DNA from: Pseudomonas knackmussii B13
GTDB lineage: Bacteria > Pseudomonadota > Gammaproteobacteria > Pseudomonadales > Pseudomonadaceae
DNA length: 64,000 nt
Reading direction: 5' to 3'
Assembly (NCBI RefSeq): GCF_000689415.1
Contig: NZ_HG322950.1
Span: 4,905,501 to 4,969,500, forward strand
The notes under the pieces were generated by a model that ran no database searches, had not been told where the DNA came from, and saw only the letters and a program-made list of their open reading frames with translations. The position numbers were made by a program, and so were the translations under genes. Below are positions 16,584 through 25,861 of the stretch, in pieces; the first letter of the stretch is position 1, and every line of letters starts with the position of its first letter.

Positions 16584-18008
16584 TCAGCGCGGTGCGGTGA
16601 TGTGCTTGATATCGAGGAACGCCGACAGCCCCCACGGGCCGAGTTCACGGCCAATACCACTGGCCTTGCCGCCGCCCCAGGAGGTCTGCGGGAACACCAC
16701 TTGCGGCGAGTTCAGCCAGACATGGCCGGCCTCCAGGCGCTCGGCGACGCGCTGGGCGCGCTCGAGGTCGGCGCTGACCACGGTCGCAGCCAGGGCGAAG
16801 TCGCAGTCGTTGGCCTGGCGCAGGGCGTCGGCCTCGTCGGCGAAGCGACGTACGCAGAGTACCGGGCCGAAGATTTCCTCGCGCCACAGGCGGCTGTCTT
16901 CCGGCACGTCGACGTAGACGGTCGGCTGGATGCACCAGCCCTCGCCCACTTCGCCGCCGGTCAGGCGGGTCAGGCCTTCGTCGCGGGCGACGGCGAAGTA
17001 GTCCTGGACCTTGCGGAACTGGGCTTCGCTGGTCATCGGGCCCATGTCGGTCTCGCCGGCCAGCGGGTTGCCGACGCGCAGCGCTTCCACCGCTACCTTC
17101 AGGCGTGCCAGCAGGTTGTCGGCGATGCTCTCCTCGACCAGCAGGCGCGAGGTGGCCGAGCACATCTGGCCAGCGTTCCAGTACACGCCAGCGATGATCC
17201 ACTGCACGGCGTCGTCCAGATTCGTGTCGGCGAATACCAGGATCGGCGACTTGCCGCCCAGTTCCAGGCCCACCGGCAGGGTGCGCGCGGAGGCAGCCTG
17301 CATGACCTTGCGGCCAACCGCGTTGCTGCCGGTGAAGGACAGCTTGTCGATGCCCTTGTGAGCGGTGATGGCGGAACCGGCATCGGCCAGGCCGGGGACC
17401 AGGTTCAGCACGCCGGCCGGCAGGCCGATGGCGTCGGCGACTTCACCAAGCACCAGCTCGATCAGCGGGGTAATTTCCGAGGGCTTGAGCACCACGGTGC
17501 AGCCGGCGGCCAGGGCCGGGGCGACCTTCCAGGCGCTGGTCACCAGCGGGAAGTTCCAGGGCACGATCAGGCCGGCCACGCCGACGGGCTCGAAGCGGGT
17601 CTGCGAACGGAAGCCGGCGTCGGGCAGCGCGACTTCGGCGTTCTGCCGGGCGTCCAGGCCCTCGGCCAACTCGGCGTAGTAGGCGAAGGTGGCGATGGCG
17701 TCGCCGATGTCGATTTCCGCTTCCAGCTGCGGCTTGCCGCTGGCGCGCATCTGCAGGGCGATCAGCGCTTCGCGACGAGCTTCCAGCTGCTCGGCGAAAC
17801 CGCGCAGGTAGCGGGCGCGCTCGGCGCCAGTGGTTTCGCGCCAGCTGGCGAAGGCGCGACGGGCAGCGGCGACGGCCAGATCGACGTCGGCCGGACCTGC
17901 GGCAGCGACGCTTTCCAGCGGCTCGCGGGTGGACGGGTTGATCGGTTGCAGGGTGGCGCCGTTGGCGGCGTCGCGCCATTGGCCGTCGATATAGAGCTGG
18001 GTAGGCAT
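16584..18008 (-). CDS. NAD(P)+-dependent aldehyde dehydrogenase
   Basis: A 474-residue cytoplasmic aldehyde dehydrogenase. NAD-binding and active-site landmarks: PWNFPLVTSAWKVAPALAAG near residue 150, FTGSNAVGRKV near 230, the general base Glu in LELGGKSP near 253, and the catalytic Cys in NAGQMCSATSRL near 288. It resembles the betaine/aminoaldehyde dehydrogenase branch, but the substrate is not fixed by the sequence. The ATG at 18008 follows CCGAGGTCAGC; longer in-frame starts run through a REP. It is monocistronic, flanked by REPs on both sides. Confidence 0.88.
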   Translation of the reverse strand: MPTQLYIDGQWRDAANGATLQPINPSTREPLESVAAAGPADVDLAVAAARRAFASWRETTGAERARYLRGFAEQLEARREALIALQMRASGKPQLEAEIDIGDAIATFAYYAELAEGLDARQNAEVALPDAGFRSQTRFEPVGVAGLIVPWNFPLVTSAWKVAPALAAGCTVVLKPSEITPLIELVLGEVADAIGLPAGVLNLVPGLADAGSAITAHKGIDKLSFTGSNAVGRKVMQAASARTLPVGLELGGKSPILVFADTNLDDAVQWIIAGVYWNAGQMCSATSRLLVEESIADNLLARLKVAVEALRVGNPLAGETDMGPMTSEAQFRKVQDYFAVARDEGLTRLTGGEVGEGWCIQPTVYVDVPEDSRLWREEIFGPVLCVRRFADEADALRQANDCDFALAATVVSADLERAQRVAERLEAGHVWLNSPQVVFPQTSWGGGKASGIGRELGPWGLSAFLDIKHITAPR

Positions 18009-18110
18009 GCTGACCTCGGAAGCGGATTGAGCGAGGCCGGGAGCATAGGCAGGGGATGGATCGGCAAAAATGCCTATAAGCGCATGCACGCATCGATCGA
18101 CGTCGATGCA

Positions 18111-18159
18111 TGTAGGAGCGGGCCATGCCCGCGAATCGCGCCCATGGGGCGCTCCTACA
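18111..18159. repeat. REP palindrome (GTAGGAGCG family)
   Basis: TGTAGGAGCGGGCCATGCCCGCG with right arm GGGGCGCTCCTACA, between the aldehyde dehydrogenase start and the WbuC gene stop. A separate small palindrome CATCGATCGACGTCGATG lies just before it at 18091-18108. Confidence 0.85.
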
Positions 18160-18168
18160 GGGGAGGCG

Positions 18169-18645
18169 TCAGGCGGGGAACTGCGCGCGCATCCAGGCCA
18201 GGTACTCGGCCACGCCCGCTTCGCCTTCGCGCGGCGCCCAAGCACCTCGCTCGTCGTCGGCCAGCGCCTCGTAGGGACCGGACTTGGCTTCGAACATCAG
18301 GCTGTCCGGCTCCAGGGCGACCATGGCGTGGAAGGTGCCCGGCGGCAGGTCGACGCCAGCGCACTCGCCTTGCGGCGACAGCACGCGGGTTTCCAGCAGT
18401 TCGCCGGAATCCGAGAAGAGCAGCAGGCCGAGGCTGCCACGCAGCACGATCAGGGCTTCGGCCTTGTTCGGGTCGCGGTGGCAGTGCGGCTGGATGTAGG
18501 TGTCCGGCTGCAGCGCGTTGAGCAGGCGATGGCAGGGTTCGGCCACCTCGTGCAGGTTGTGGTGCTGGCGCCGGCGCGGGCTGGCGGCCGCCTTCCCGTT
18601 CAGTTCGTCGAACAGTGCCTGGTCGAGGAAGCGCGGCCCGGCCAT
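18169..18645 (-). CDS. WbuC-family cupin metalloprotein
   Basis: A 158-residue cupin. The metal-binding cupin box is visible: QPHCHRDPNKAEALIVLRG near residue 52, with a second motif PPGTFHAMVALEPDS near residue 102. WbuC-type proteins are often found in O-antigen loci, but this one sits immediately after hpt, two bases from its stop, so it is probably co-transcribed with that purine-salvage gene. The start ATG is at 18645. No reaction is established for the family. Confidence 0.8.
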   Translation of the reverse strand: MAGPRFLDQALFDELNGKAAASPRRRQHHNLHEVAEPCHRLLNALQPDTYIQPHCHRDPNKAEALIVLRGSLGLLLFSDSGELLETRVLSPQGECAGVDLPPGTFHAMVALEPDSLMFEAKSGPYEALADDERGAWAPREGEAGVAEYLAWMRAQFPA

Positions 18646-18647
18646 GG

Positions 18648-19205
18648 TCAGAGGCCCTTGACGGCGTAGATGCCGGGGGCGTTGCGCCAGTAGCCCTTGT
18701 AGTCCATGCCGTAACCGAAGATGTAGCGGTCGATGCAGGACAGGCCGACGTAGTTGGCTTTCAGGTCCGGACGCGCCTTGCGGTCGTGATCCTTGTCGAT
18801 CAGCACCGCGGTGTGCACTTCGCGGGCGCCGGCATGGCGGCAGAAGTCGATGATCGCCGAGAGGGTGTGACCCTCGTCGAGGATGTCGTCGATGATCAGC
18901 ACGTCGCGGTCGATGAAGGAGACTTCCGGCTTGGCCTTCCAGAACAGCTCGCCGCCGGTGGTTTCGTTGCGGTAGCGGGTTGCGTGCAGGTAGGAGGCTT
19001 CCAGCGGGAAGTCCAGCTGCGGCAGCAGCTTGCCGGAGAAGATCAGCCCGCCGTTCATCACGCAGAACACCACCGGGTTGCGCTCGGCCAGTTCGGCATT
19101 GATGGCGCTGGCGACGCGGGTGATGGCGGCTTCTACCTCGGCATTGGTGTAGAGGCAGTCGGCTTCGGCCATGACTTGGCGGATGTGCGCGAGATCGGCG
19201 GACAT
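18648..19205 (-). CDS. hpt: Hypoxanthine-guanine phosphoribosyltransferase
   Basis: A 185-residue purine salvage enzyme joining hypoxanthine or guanine to PRPP. The PRPP-binding loop VLIIDDILDEGHTL is near residue 98, and the flexible-loop and base-binding residues (SYLHATRYRN, DKDHDRKARP) are in place. The start is ATG 19205; the frame stays open far upstream but that extension is antisense to uraA and upp. It is divergent from upp across 225 bases and probably forms an operon with the WbuC gene. Confidence 0.92.
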   Translation of the reverse strand: MSADLAHIRQVMAEADCLYTNAEVEAAITRVASAINAELAERNPVVFCVMNGGLIFSGKLLPQLDFPLEASYLHATRYRNETTGGELFWKAKPEVSFIDRDVLIIDDILDEGHTLSAIIDFCRHAGAREVHTAVLIDKDHDRKARPDLKANYVGLSCIDRYIFGYGMDYKGYWRNAPGIYAVKGL

Positions 19206-19430
19206 TGGCGGGGTCTCCCGGAAAAAGTGCGCAAAGGTACTCATCCGCCTTGCCGGGGGCAAGTGCCGGCGGACGAAAGTCGAGCACAATCTTGACCCAG
19301 AGCAGGCCAATTGTGCATCGCCCTTGTGGATAATCGCGCCCCGGCGTTTTTCGCGCGGCAACTGCCAACTGCCCCTAAGATGCATTACGCTAACGCGTTT
19401 TTTTGCCCGCCCTTCCCGGAGACCCCGCCC

Positions 19431-20069
19431 ATGCCTGTGTTCGAGATTCGCCATCCCCTGATCCGCCACAAGATCGGACTGATGCGCCGCCACGACATCA
19501 GCACCAAGAATTTCCGCGAGCTGGCCCAGGAAGTCGGCGCCCTGCTGACTTATGAAGCGACCAAGGACCTGCCGCTGGAGAACTACGAGATCGAAGGCTG
19601 GGCCGGCGCCGTACAGGTGGAGAAGATCTCCGGCAAGAAGATCACCGTGGTGCCCATCCTGCGTGCCGGCATCGGCATGCTCGACGGCGTGCTCAGCCTG
19701 ATCCCCGGGGCGAAGGTCAGCGCCGTTGGCGTCGCGCGCAACGAGGAAACCCTGGAAGCGCACACCTACCTGGAGAAGCTGGTCCCGGAGATCGACGAGC
19801 GCCTGGCGATGATCATCGACCCGATGCTGGCCACCGGCGGCTCCATGGTCGCCACCATCGACCTGCTGAAGAAGGCCGGCTGCAAGGAAATCCGCGCCAT
19901 GGTGCTGGTCGCCGCGCCCGAAGGCATCAAGGCGGTCAACACCGCCCACCCGGACGTGAAGATCTTCACCGCGTCCATTGACCAGGGCCTCAACGAGCAC
20001 GGCTACATCATTCCCGGCCTGGGTGATGCCGGCGACAAGATCTTCGGCACCAAGCAGAAGGACACCTGA
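19431..20069 (+). CDS. upp: Uracil phosphoribosyltransferase
   Basis: A 212-residue enzyme that makes UMP from uracil and PRPP. Family signatures are clear: MPVFEIRHPLIRHKIGLMR at the start, the PRPP site MIIDPMLATGGSM near residue 128, and the uracil-binding C-terminal GYIIPGLGDAGDKIFGT. The ATG at 19431 is supported by homology, and an upstream in-frame start at 19311 lies in the hpt-upp spacer. uraA follows after three bases, so uptake and use of uracil are co-expressed. Confidence 0.94.
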   Translation: MPVFEIRHPLIRHKIGLMRRHDISTKNFRELAQEVGALLTYEATKDLPLENYEIEGWAGAVQVEKISGKKITVVPILRAGIGMLDGVLSLIPGAKVSAVGVARNEETLEAHTYLEKLVPEIDERLAMIIDPMLATGGSMVATIDLLKKAGCKEIRAMVLVAAPEGIKAVNTAHPDVKIFTASIDQGLNEHGYIIPGLGDAGDKIFGTKQKDT

Positions 20070-20072
20070 TCC

Positions 20073-21362
20073 ATGGCCGACGAATTCAACGACCCGCTGT
20101 GGCGCCAGATCATCTCCGGCGCGCAAATGCTCTTCGTGGCTTTCGGCGCCCTGGTGCTGATGCCGCTGATTACCGGCCTGGACCCGAACGTGGCGCTGTT
20201 CACCGCGGGCCTGGGCACCCTGCTGTTCCAGCTGGTGACCGGTCGCCAGGTGCCGGTGTTCCTGGCTTCGAGCTTCGCTTTCATCACCCCGATCATCCTC
20301 GCCAAGGGCCAGTTCGGCCTGGCCGCGACCATGGGCGGGGTGTTCGCCGCGGGCTTCGTCTACACCTTCCTCGGCCTGGCCGTGAAGATAAAAGGCACCG
20401 GCTTCATCGACCGCCTGCTGCCGCCGGTGGTCATCGGCCCGGTGATCATCTCCATTGGCCTGGCCATGGCGCCGATCGCCGCCAACATGGCCATGGGCAA
20501 GGCCGGTGACGGCACCGAGCTGATTCCCTACAAGACCGCCATGCTGATCTCCATGCCGGCGCTGGTCACCACCCTGATCGTGGCCGTGTTCGGGAAGGGC
20601 ATGCTGCGCTTGGTGCCGATCATCTCCGGCGTGCTGGTGGGCTACGCGCTGTCGTTCGTCTTCGGCGTGGTCGACGTGGCCAAGATCGCTGCGGCGCCCT
20701 GGCTGGAGCTGCCCAAGTTCACCGCCCCGGAGTTCAACTGGCAGGCCATCCTGTTCATCGTCCCGGTCGCCCTGGCGCCGGCCATCGAGCACATCGGCGG
20801 CGTCATCGCCGTGGGCGGCGTGACCGGCCGCAACTACCTGAAGAAGCCGGGCCTGCACCGCACCCTGCTCGGCGACGGCCTGGCCACCTCGGCCGCCGGC
20901 CTGTTCGGCGGCCCGCCGAACACCACCTACGCCGAAGTGACCGGAGCGGTGATGCTGACCAAGAACTACAACCCGAAGATCATGACCTGGGCGGCCTGCT
21001 TCGCCATCGGCCTGGCCTTCATCGGCAAGTTCGGCGCCATCCTGCAGAGCATCCCGGTGCCGGTGATGGGCGGCATCCTCTGCCTGCTGTTCGGCACCAT
21101 CGCCTCGGTGGGCATGAACACCCTGATCCGCCACAAGGTCGACCTGTCGCAGGCGCGCAACCTGGTGATCGTATCGGTGACCCTGGTGTTCGGCATCGGT
21201 GGCGTACTGATCGGCTCGGGCACCGGCCCGGATGACTTCGGCCTGAAGGGCATCGCCCTGTGCGCCATCGTCGCCATCGTGCTCAACATGATCCTCCCTG
21301 GCGAAGAAGGCTGGGAGAACAAGACCCTGAACGAAGGCAGCGGCGAACAAGACGCCGACTGA
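20073..21362 (+). CDS. uraA: Uracil permease UraA
   Basis: A 429-residue inner-membrane uracil:proton symporter of the NCS2 (nucleobase-ascorbate transporter) family with 14 predicted membrane segments. The substrate-site glutamates lie in APAIEHIGGV near residue 235 and in GGPPNTTYAEVTGAV near residue 280. The ATG at 20073 lies three bases after the upp stop, with GAAGGA inside the end of upp as ribosome site. A long stem-loop follows the stop. Confidence 0.93.
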   Translation: MADEFNDPLWRQIISGAQMLFVAFGALVLMPLITGLDPNVALFTAGLGTLLFQLVTGRQVPVFLASSFAFITPIILAKGQFGLAATMGGVFAAGFVYTFLGLAVKIKGTGFIDRLLPPVVIGPVIISIGLAMAPIAANMAMGKAGDGTELIPYKTAMLISMPALVTTLIVAVFGKGMLRLVPIISGVLVGYALSFVFGVVDVAKIAAAPWLELPKFTAPEFNWQAILFIVPVALAPAIEHIGGVIAVGGVTGRNYLKKPGLHRTLLGDGLATSAAGLFGGPPNTTYAEVTGAVMLTKNYNPKIMTWAACFAIGLAFIGKFGAILQSIPVPVMGGILCLLFGTIASVGMNTLIRHKVDLSQARNLVIVSVTLVFGIGGVLIGSGTGPDDFGLKGIALCAIVAIVLNMILPGEEGWENKTLNEGSGEQDAD

Positions 21363-21365
21363 CCC

Positions 21366-21402
21366 GAAGCGGCCCGAACCGGGCAAAGGTTCGGGCCGCT
21401 TC
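21366..21402 (+). terminator. Stem-loop after uraA
   Basis: GAAGCGGCCCGAACC and GGTTCGGGCCGCTTC form a perfect 15-base stem with a 7-base loop starting four bases after the uraA stop. There is no T-run, so it may terminate weakly or protect the 3' end. Confidence 0.6.
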
Positions 21403-21544
21403 GATCGCGTTCCCCGCCAGAATCCCCTGAGCGACTGCGAACGCCTGCCGCACGCGGCAGTCCACAGCGATGGAAGCGCACCGTCCTGGAGGAAACCGTC
21501 ATTTCCGCTTTGCCCCCTACCCTGCCTGCCACCGGTAACCGCCC

Positions 21545-22546
21545 ATGAGCCGCGCCTGGTGGCTGCTGATCGCCCTGATCGGCGCTTCGCTGTTGCCTTT
21601 GCTGCTAGGCGGCCGGTCGATGCTCGATCAACTCGCACGCTTCCCGCTCGACAGCTTGTTGCTGATGTTCGGCATGATCCTGCTGTGCTGGCTGATCAAC
21701 GCGCAGAAACTACGCGTGCTGCTGGCCGGCCGCGCCGGCCCGCTGAGCCAGCGGCAGACCGTCGGCATCGTCATGGCCTCGGAGTTCGCCTTCTACGCGA
21801 CGCCCGGCGGCAGCGGCGCACCCCTGACACTGATGGCGCTGCTGGCGCGACGCGGCATGCGCCCGGCGCAGAGCAGCGCGATCTTCGCCGTCGACCAATT
21901 GAGCGACTTGCTGTTCTTCCTCAGCGCCTTGCTGGTGGTGCTGGGCTACACGCTGTCGCACAGCCTGAGCCCGAACCTGGAATCCTCGCTGCTGCTGGGC
22001 GCCCTGCTGCTGGGCGGCCTGCTCTGCGCAGTGATCCTGCTGGCGCGCTTCCAGCGCCGGGTGATCCGCGCCAACGGCCGCCTGCTGGCGCGCCTGCGCG
22101 TCGGCCCGCGGCGGCGCCTGCACTGGGCGCGCAAGCTGCTGCACTTCCGCGACAACATCGTCATCAGCCTGAAGCAACCGCCGCGCCGGCTGCTGCTGGT
22201 GTTCCTGCTGACCAGCTGCCACTGGACGCTGCGCTTCTCGGTGCTCTATCTGGTGCTGCGGGCGATGGGCGTTGAGCTGCACTGGGCCTGGACCTTCCTG
22301 GTCCAGCTGCTGTCGCTGGCGGCGGGCCTGGCCACGCTGCTACCTGGCGGTGCCGGCGGCACCGAGCTGACCTCGATGGCACTGCTCGGCCCGCTGGTGG
22401 GCAAGTCGACCGCGGCGGCGGCCATCCTGGTCTGGCGGGTGGTGACCTACTACTTCTACCTGGTGGCGGGCGGGCCGGTGTTCGCGCTCATGGCCGGGCG
22501 CCCGCTGCTGCGTCGGCTGATCGGCCTGCGCGCGGAGCGCTCCTAG
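21545..22546 (+). CDS. YbhN-like membrane protein (LPG synthase transmembrane region, UPF0104)
   Basis: A 333-residue integral membrane protein with about eight helices resembling the flippase-like domain of lysylphosphatidylglycerol synthase: YATPGGSGAPLTLMALL near residue 84 and LATLLPGGAGGTELTSMALL near residue 262 are the paired glycine/proline loops of the family. There is no aminoacyl transferase domain. A lipid-transport role is inferred. The stop overlaps the stop of the convergent small gene by four bases (CTAG at 22543-22546). Confidence 0.75.
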   Translation: MSRAWWLLIALIGASLLPLLLGGRSMLDQLARFPLDSLLLMFGMILLCWLINAQKLRVLLAGRAGPLSQRQTVGIVMASEFAFYATPGGSGAPLTLMALLARRGMRPAQSSAIFAVDQLSDLLFFLSALLVVLGYTLSHSLSPNLESSLLLGALLLGGLLCAVILLARFQRRVIRANGRLLARLRVGPRRRLHWARKLLHFRDNIVISLKQPPRRLLLVFLLTSCHWTLRFSVLYLVLRAMGVELHWAWTFLVQLLSLAAGLATLLPGGAGGTELTSMALLGPLVGKSTAAAAILVWRVVTYYFYLVAGGPVFALMAGRPLLRRLIGLRAERS

Positions 22547-22728
22547 TCGGCGGGCTTCTTCGGCGGCTTGTCGTCGCCTTCTTCGTGCAACTCACGCCAG
22601 AGGTCGGCGGCACCGGGAAACTCGGTGCCGTCTTCTTCGCTCAGGGCATCGACGTCGTAACGGCTGGTACAGCCTTCGCCCAGGGTGGGCGGCGGGGTGG
22701 CGGTTCCGGGGGCTTTCTCGTCGGACAT
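22543..22728 (-). CDS. Small acidic conserved protein, unknown
   Basis: A 61-residue, proline- and glutamate-rich soluble protein: MSDEKAPGT start, central GEGCTSRYDVDALSEEDG with one Cys, and a lysine/proline tail. It is probably disordered in part. The ATG at 22728 follows AGGAGAGCCC. It lies 43 bases downstream of purU on the same strand and may be co-transcribed. I do not recognise a family. Confidence 0.6.
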   Translation of the reverse strand: MSDEKAPGTATPPPTLGEGCTSRYDVDALSEEDGTEFPGAADLWRELHEEGDDKPPKKPAD

Positions 22729-22771
22729 GGCCGGGCTCTCCTGTGATTGGGGGTTCGCCCGGCCTCGACGG

Positions 22772-23623
22772 TCAGTCGAACACTACGGTCTTGTTGTCGT
22801 GCACCAGCACGCGGTCTTCCAGGTGATAGCGCAGGCCGCGCGCCAGCACCAGCTTTTCCACGTCCTTGCCCAGGCGCACCAGGTCTTCGATGTTGTCGCG
22901 GTGGCTGATGCGCACCACGTCCTGCTCGATGATCGGGCCGGCGTCCAGTTCCTCGGTGACATAGTGGCAGGTCGCGCCGATCAGCTTCACGCCGCGCAGC
23001 GAGGCCTGGTGGTACGGCTTGGCGCCGACGAACGAGGGCAGGAAGCTGTGGTGGATGTTGATCACCTGGTGGCGGTACTTCTGGCACAGGTCCGGCGGCA
23101 GGATCTGCATGTAGCGCGCCAGCACCACGTTGTCGGCCTGGTGTTCGTCGATCAGCTGCGACACGCGCTCGAAAGCCGGCTGCTTGTTCTTCGGATCGAC
23201 CGGTACATGGAAGTAAGGAATACCGTGCCACTCGACCATGCTGCGCAGGTCGTCGTGGTTGGCGATCACGCAGGGAATCTCGCAATCCAGCTCGCCGCTG
23301 TGCCAGCGGTGCAGCAGGTCGGCCAGGCAATGCGACTCGCGGCTGGCCATCAGCACCACGCGCTTCTTCACTGCCGAATCGGTAATGCGCCATTCCATGG
23401 AGAACTCGCGCGCGATGGGCGCGAAGGCCTGGCGGAAGCCGGCGAGGTCGAACGGCAGCGAGTCGGCACGGATCTCGTGGCGCATGAAGAACCAGCCGCT
23501 GTCGTTGTCGGAGTGGTGACTGGCCTCGGTGATCCAGCCGTTATAGGTGGCCAGGAAATTACTCACCTTGGCGACAATGCCAACCCCATCGGGGCAAGCG
23601 ATCACCAGTCGAAAAGTGCGCAT
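22772..23623 (-). CDS. purU: Formyltetrahydrofolate deformylase
   Basis: A 283-residue enzyme that hydrolyses 10-formyl-tetrahydrofolate to formate and tetrahydrofolate, balancing one-carbon pools and feeding formate to purine synthesis. An N-terminal ACT regulatory domain (RLVIACPDGVGIVAKVSNFL) is followed by the formyltransferase fold. The catalytic segment INIHHSFLPSF is near residue 185, with the Asp of EELDAGPIIEQD further on. The ATG at 23623 was chosen because it starts the ACT domain. It is divergent from mvaT, as I recall in P. aeruginosa (PA4314/PA4315). Confidence 0.93.
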   Translation of the reverse strand: MRTFRLVIACPDGVGIVAKVSNFLATYNGWITEASHHSDNDSGWFFMRHEIRADSLPFDLAGFRQAFAPIAREFSMEWRITDSAVKKRVVLMASRESHCLADLLHRWHSGELDCEIPCVIANHDDLRSMVEWHGIPYFHVPVDPKNKQPAFERVSQLIDEHQADNVVLARYMQILPPDLCQKYRHQVINIHHSFLPSFVGAKPYHQASLRGVKLIGATCHYVTEELDAGPIIEQDVVRISHRDNIEDLVRLGKDVEKLVLARGLRYHLEDRVLVHDNKTVVFD

Positions 23624-23871
23624 GGGGGTGTGACTCCAGATACATCGCGAAGGCGGCCATTCTAACGGCTGCCCGGGAAATCCGCGACCGCTGCCGCCGA
23701 GCGCGCCACGGAACTGTTGAATAGCCAAGCCAATACATTCGGATGTTTAACTTAATTACAACGAATGACGCTGACGATTCATTAATTCCCGGTTTACTCC
23801 AAGTAATCAACTGACTATTATTGAGAGTAAAACTTCCCTCCAACGCCGAACCTCAAGATAAGGTACCCCAA

Positions 23872-24246
23872 ATGTCGCTGATCAATGAGTACCGCGCCAC
23901 CGAAGAAGCCATCAAGGAACTTCAAGATCGTCTGAAATCCCTCGAACAGGATGACAAACTGAAGAAGGAACTGGAGTTCGAAGGGAAACTCCGGGCTTTG
24001 ATGGGCGGTTATGGCAAGTCCCTGCGCGACATCATTGCGCTGCTCGATCCGGACGCCAAGCTGACCAAGTCCCCGCGCGCGGCCAAGAGCACTGGCACCA
24101 AACGCGCTCGCAAGGTCAAGCAATACAAGAACCCGCACAACGGCGAAGTGATCGAAACCAAGGGCGGCAACCACAAGACGCTCAAGGAATGGAAAGCCAA
24201 GTGGGGCGCCGAGACCGTCGAGAGCTGGGCCACCCTGCTCGGCTAA
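23872..24246 (+). CDS. mvaT: H-NS-like nucleoid regulator MvaT
   Basis: A 124-residue xenogeneic silencer that binds AT-rich DNA and forms filaments. The N-terminal coiled-coil oligomerisation region MSLINEYRATEEAIKELQ and the C-terminal DNA-binding part (KYKNPHNGEVIETKGGNHKTL-type loop) agree closely with P. aeruginosa MvaT as I recall it. The ATG at 23872 is fixed by homology. The 248 bases upstream are unusually AT-rich for this genome (for example TTTAACTTAATTACAA near 23746), which would fit autoregulation. A strong terminator follows. Confidence 0.95.
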   Translation: MSLINEYRATEEAIKELQDRLKSLEQDDKLKKELEFEGKLRALMGGYGKSLRDIIALLDPDAKLTKSPRAAKSTGTKRARKVKQYKNPHNGEVIETKGGNHKTLKEWKAKWGAETVESWATLLG

Positions 24247-24264
24247 GCCGCCCGCTCCAGCAAG

Positions 24265-24292
24265 AACGCCAGCCTCGGCTGGCGTTTTTTAT
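24265..24292 (+). terminator. Intrinsic terminator of mvaT
   Basis: AACGCCAGCC-TC-GGCTGGCGTT followed by TTTTATT, 19 bases after the mvaT stop. Confidence 0.92.
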
Positions 24293-24316
24293 TGCCGCGA
24301 TAAATATTCCCGCGCC

Positions 24317-25750
24317 CTACAAGCCATAACGCTGGCGCAAGTTCGCCGCATAGGCTTGCCACTCTTGCAGCAGCGCCTGTCCCTGCACGCCAGTATTTTC
24401 AAGCTGTCCAGCCAGGGCCACTTCGAAACTCCCGAGGGTGTTCGGCGCACCGTACTCCTCGAGACTCAGCCGGCAACGGCAGAACTCTCGCCATTGTTCC
24501 TGTTCGAGTCCCGACAAAGTTTCCGGGAAATTTCTCGCGCGATAGCGGAACAGCAACTCACCCAGGCGCGGATCATCGAACGGCCATTGCTCTTTGCCGA
24601 GCCGCGCAGGCTCCGCCCGACGCACCTCTTCGCAGAGTCGACGGTCGCGGTCGCCAATAAATCCGTCATATAGCTGTTGTTCCGGATCCTGGCTGGCCGC
24701 AAAGTTTTCCTCGGCATATATCGAAGCCAGCTTGGCCTGCCAGACGGACTTGTTCTCGCGCAGCAACTCGGCGCGCTGCAGTTGGCCGTCCAGATCAATC
24801 TGCAAGCGCTGCCGATCCGCCTCGCGCAACACACTCAGTGGCGCCAGCACGGGGCAGCGATTGACGTGCACCAGCTTCAGCGGCACCGGCAGTTCGCCTT
24901 CTGCCAGTTCGTTGCGACGGGTGTAGAGGCAGCTGCGCAGGGCGTCGCCATCCAGGTCGAGCAGGGGCGCCGGATCGAGCCCCAGGTCGCAGACGATCAG
25001 CGCATTGCGATTGCGCGGATGCCAGGCCAGCGGCAACACCACCGAAAGGAAATTGCGCGCCGCGGAGAAGCGCCCGGAGACATGCACCAGCGGCTGCAAC
25101 AGGCGCACCTGATCGAGCACCGCCGTCTTGCTGCGCAGGCGATACAGGTAGTCGTACAGTTTGGGCTGGCGCTCACGAACCAGGCGAGCCAGGGCGATGG
25201 TCGCGCGCACGTCGGACAGCGCGTCGTGGGCCTGGCCATGCTCGATGCCATTGGCCTGGGTAAGACGCTCCAGCTTAAGCGTCACCACACCCTCTTCGTT
25301 GCGCGGCCACTCGATGCCTTCCGGGCGCAGCGCGAAGGTGGTGCGCACGAGGTCTATGAGGTCCCAGCGGCTGTTGCCGCCCTGCCATTCGCGGGCATAG
25401 GGATCGAAGAAATTGCGATAGAGGCTGTAGCGCGTCACCTCGTCGTCGAAGCGCAGGGTGTTGTAACCCGCCACGCAGGTGCCCGGACGGGCCAGCTCGG
25501 CATGCAGCCGGGTCATGAACTCCGCCTCGCCCAGGCCCTCGGCTTCCAGGCGCTGCGGGGTGATGCCGGTGATCAGGCAGGCCGCCGGATGCGGCAGGAT
25601 GTCGTCGCTGGGACGGCAGTAGAAGTTCAGCGGCGCCTCGATCTCGTTGAGCGCCTCGTCGGTGCGGATGCCGGCGACCTGCAGCGGGCGGTCGCGGCGC
25701 GGATCGATACCGGTGGTTTCGTAGTCGTACCAGAAAATGCTGGCGTTCAT
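24317..25750 (-). CDS. sbcB: Exodeoxyribonuclease I
   Basis: A 477-residue 3'-5' single-strand DNA exonuclease used in recombination and mismatch repair. The DEDD active site starts at FWYDYETTGIDPRRDRP near residue 6, with the second motif in GYNTLRFDDEVTRY near residue 100 and HDALSDVRATIALA near residue 180. The C-terminal SH3-like and helical regions are present and the length is normal. The ATG at 25750 follows GGGAGAGCGCC. It is convergent with mvaT, sharing its position next to mvaT with P. aeruginosa as I recall. Confidence 0.93.
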   Translation of the reverse strand: MNASIFWYDYETTGIDPRRDRPLQVAGIRTDEALNEIEAPLNFYCRPSDDILPHPAACLITGITPQRLEAEGLGEAEFMTRLHAELARPGTCVAGYNTLRFDDEVTRYSLYRNFFDPYAREWQGGNSRWDLIDLVRTTFALRPEGIEWPRNEEGVVTLKLERLTQANGIEHGQAHDALSDVRATIALARLVRERQPKLYDYLYRLRSKTAVLDQVRLLQPLVHVSGRFSAARNFLSVVLPLAWHPRNRNALIVCDLGLDPAPLLDLDGDALRSCLYTRRNELAEGELPVPLKLVHVNRCPVLAPLSVLREADRQRLQIDLDGQLQRAELLRENKSVWQAKLASIYAEENFAASQDPEQQLYDGFIGDRDRRLCEEVRRAEPARLGKEQWPFDDPRLGELLFRYRARNFPETLSGLEQEQWREFCRCRLSLEEYGAPNTLGSFEVALAGQLENTGVQGQALLQEWQAYAANLRQRYGL

Positions 25751-25861
25751 GGCGCTCTCCCTTGGCCTGGCGGCGGGAGTCTATCACCCGCGCCCTGCCG
25801 CCCCGCGAGCGCTGGCAATGGGCTATCGTTAGCGACGTGATTACTACCAAGGAATAGGTAA

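Noticed and set aside
19206..21638. An upstream extension of hpt to nearly 1,000 residues
   Set aside because: The extra part is antisense to uraA and upp; the true start at 19205 begins a standard 185-residue enzyme.
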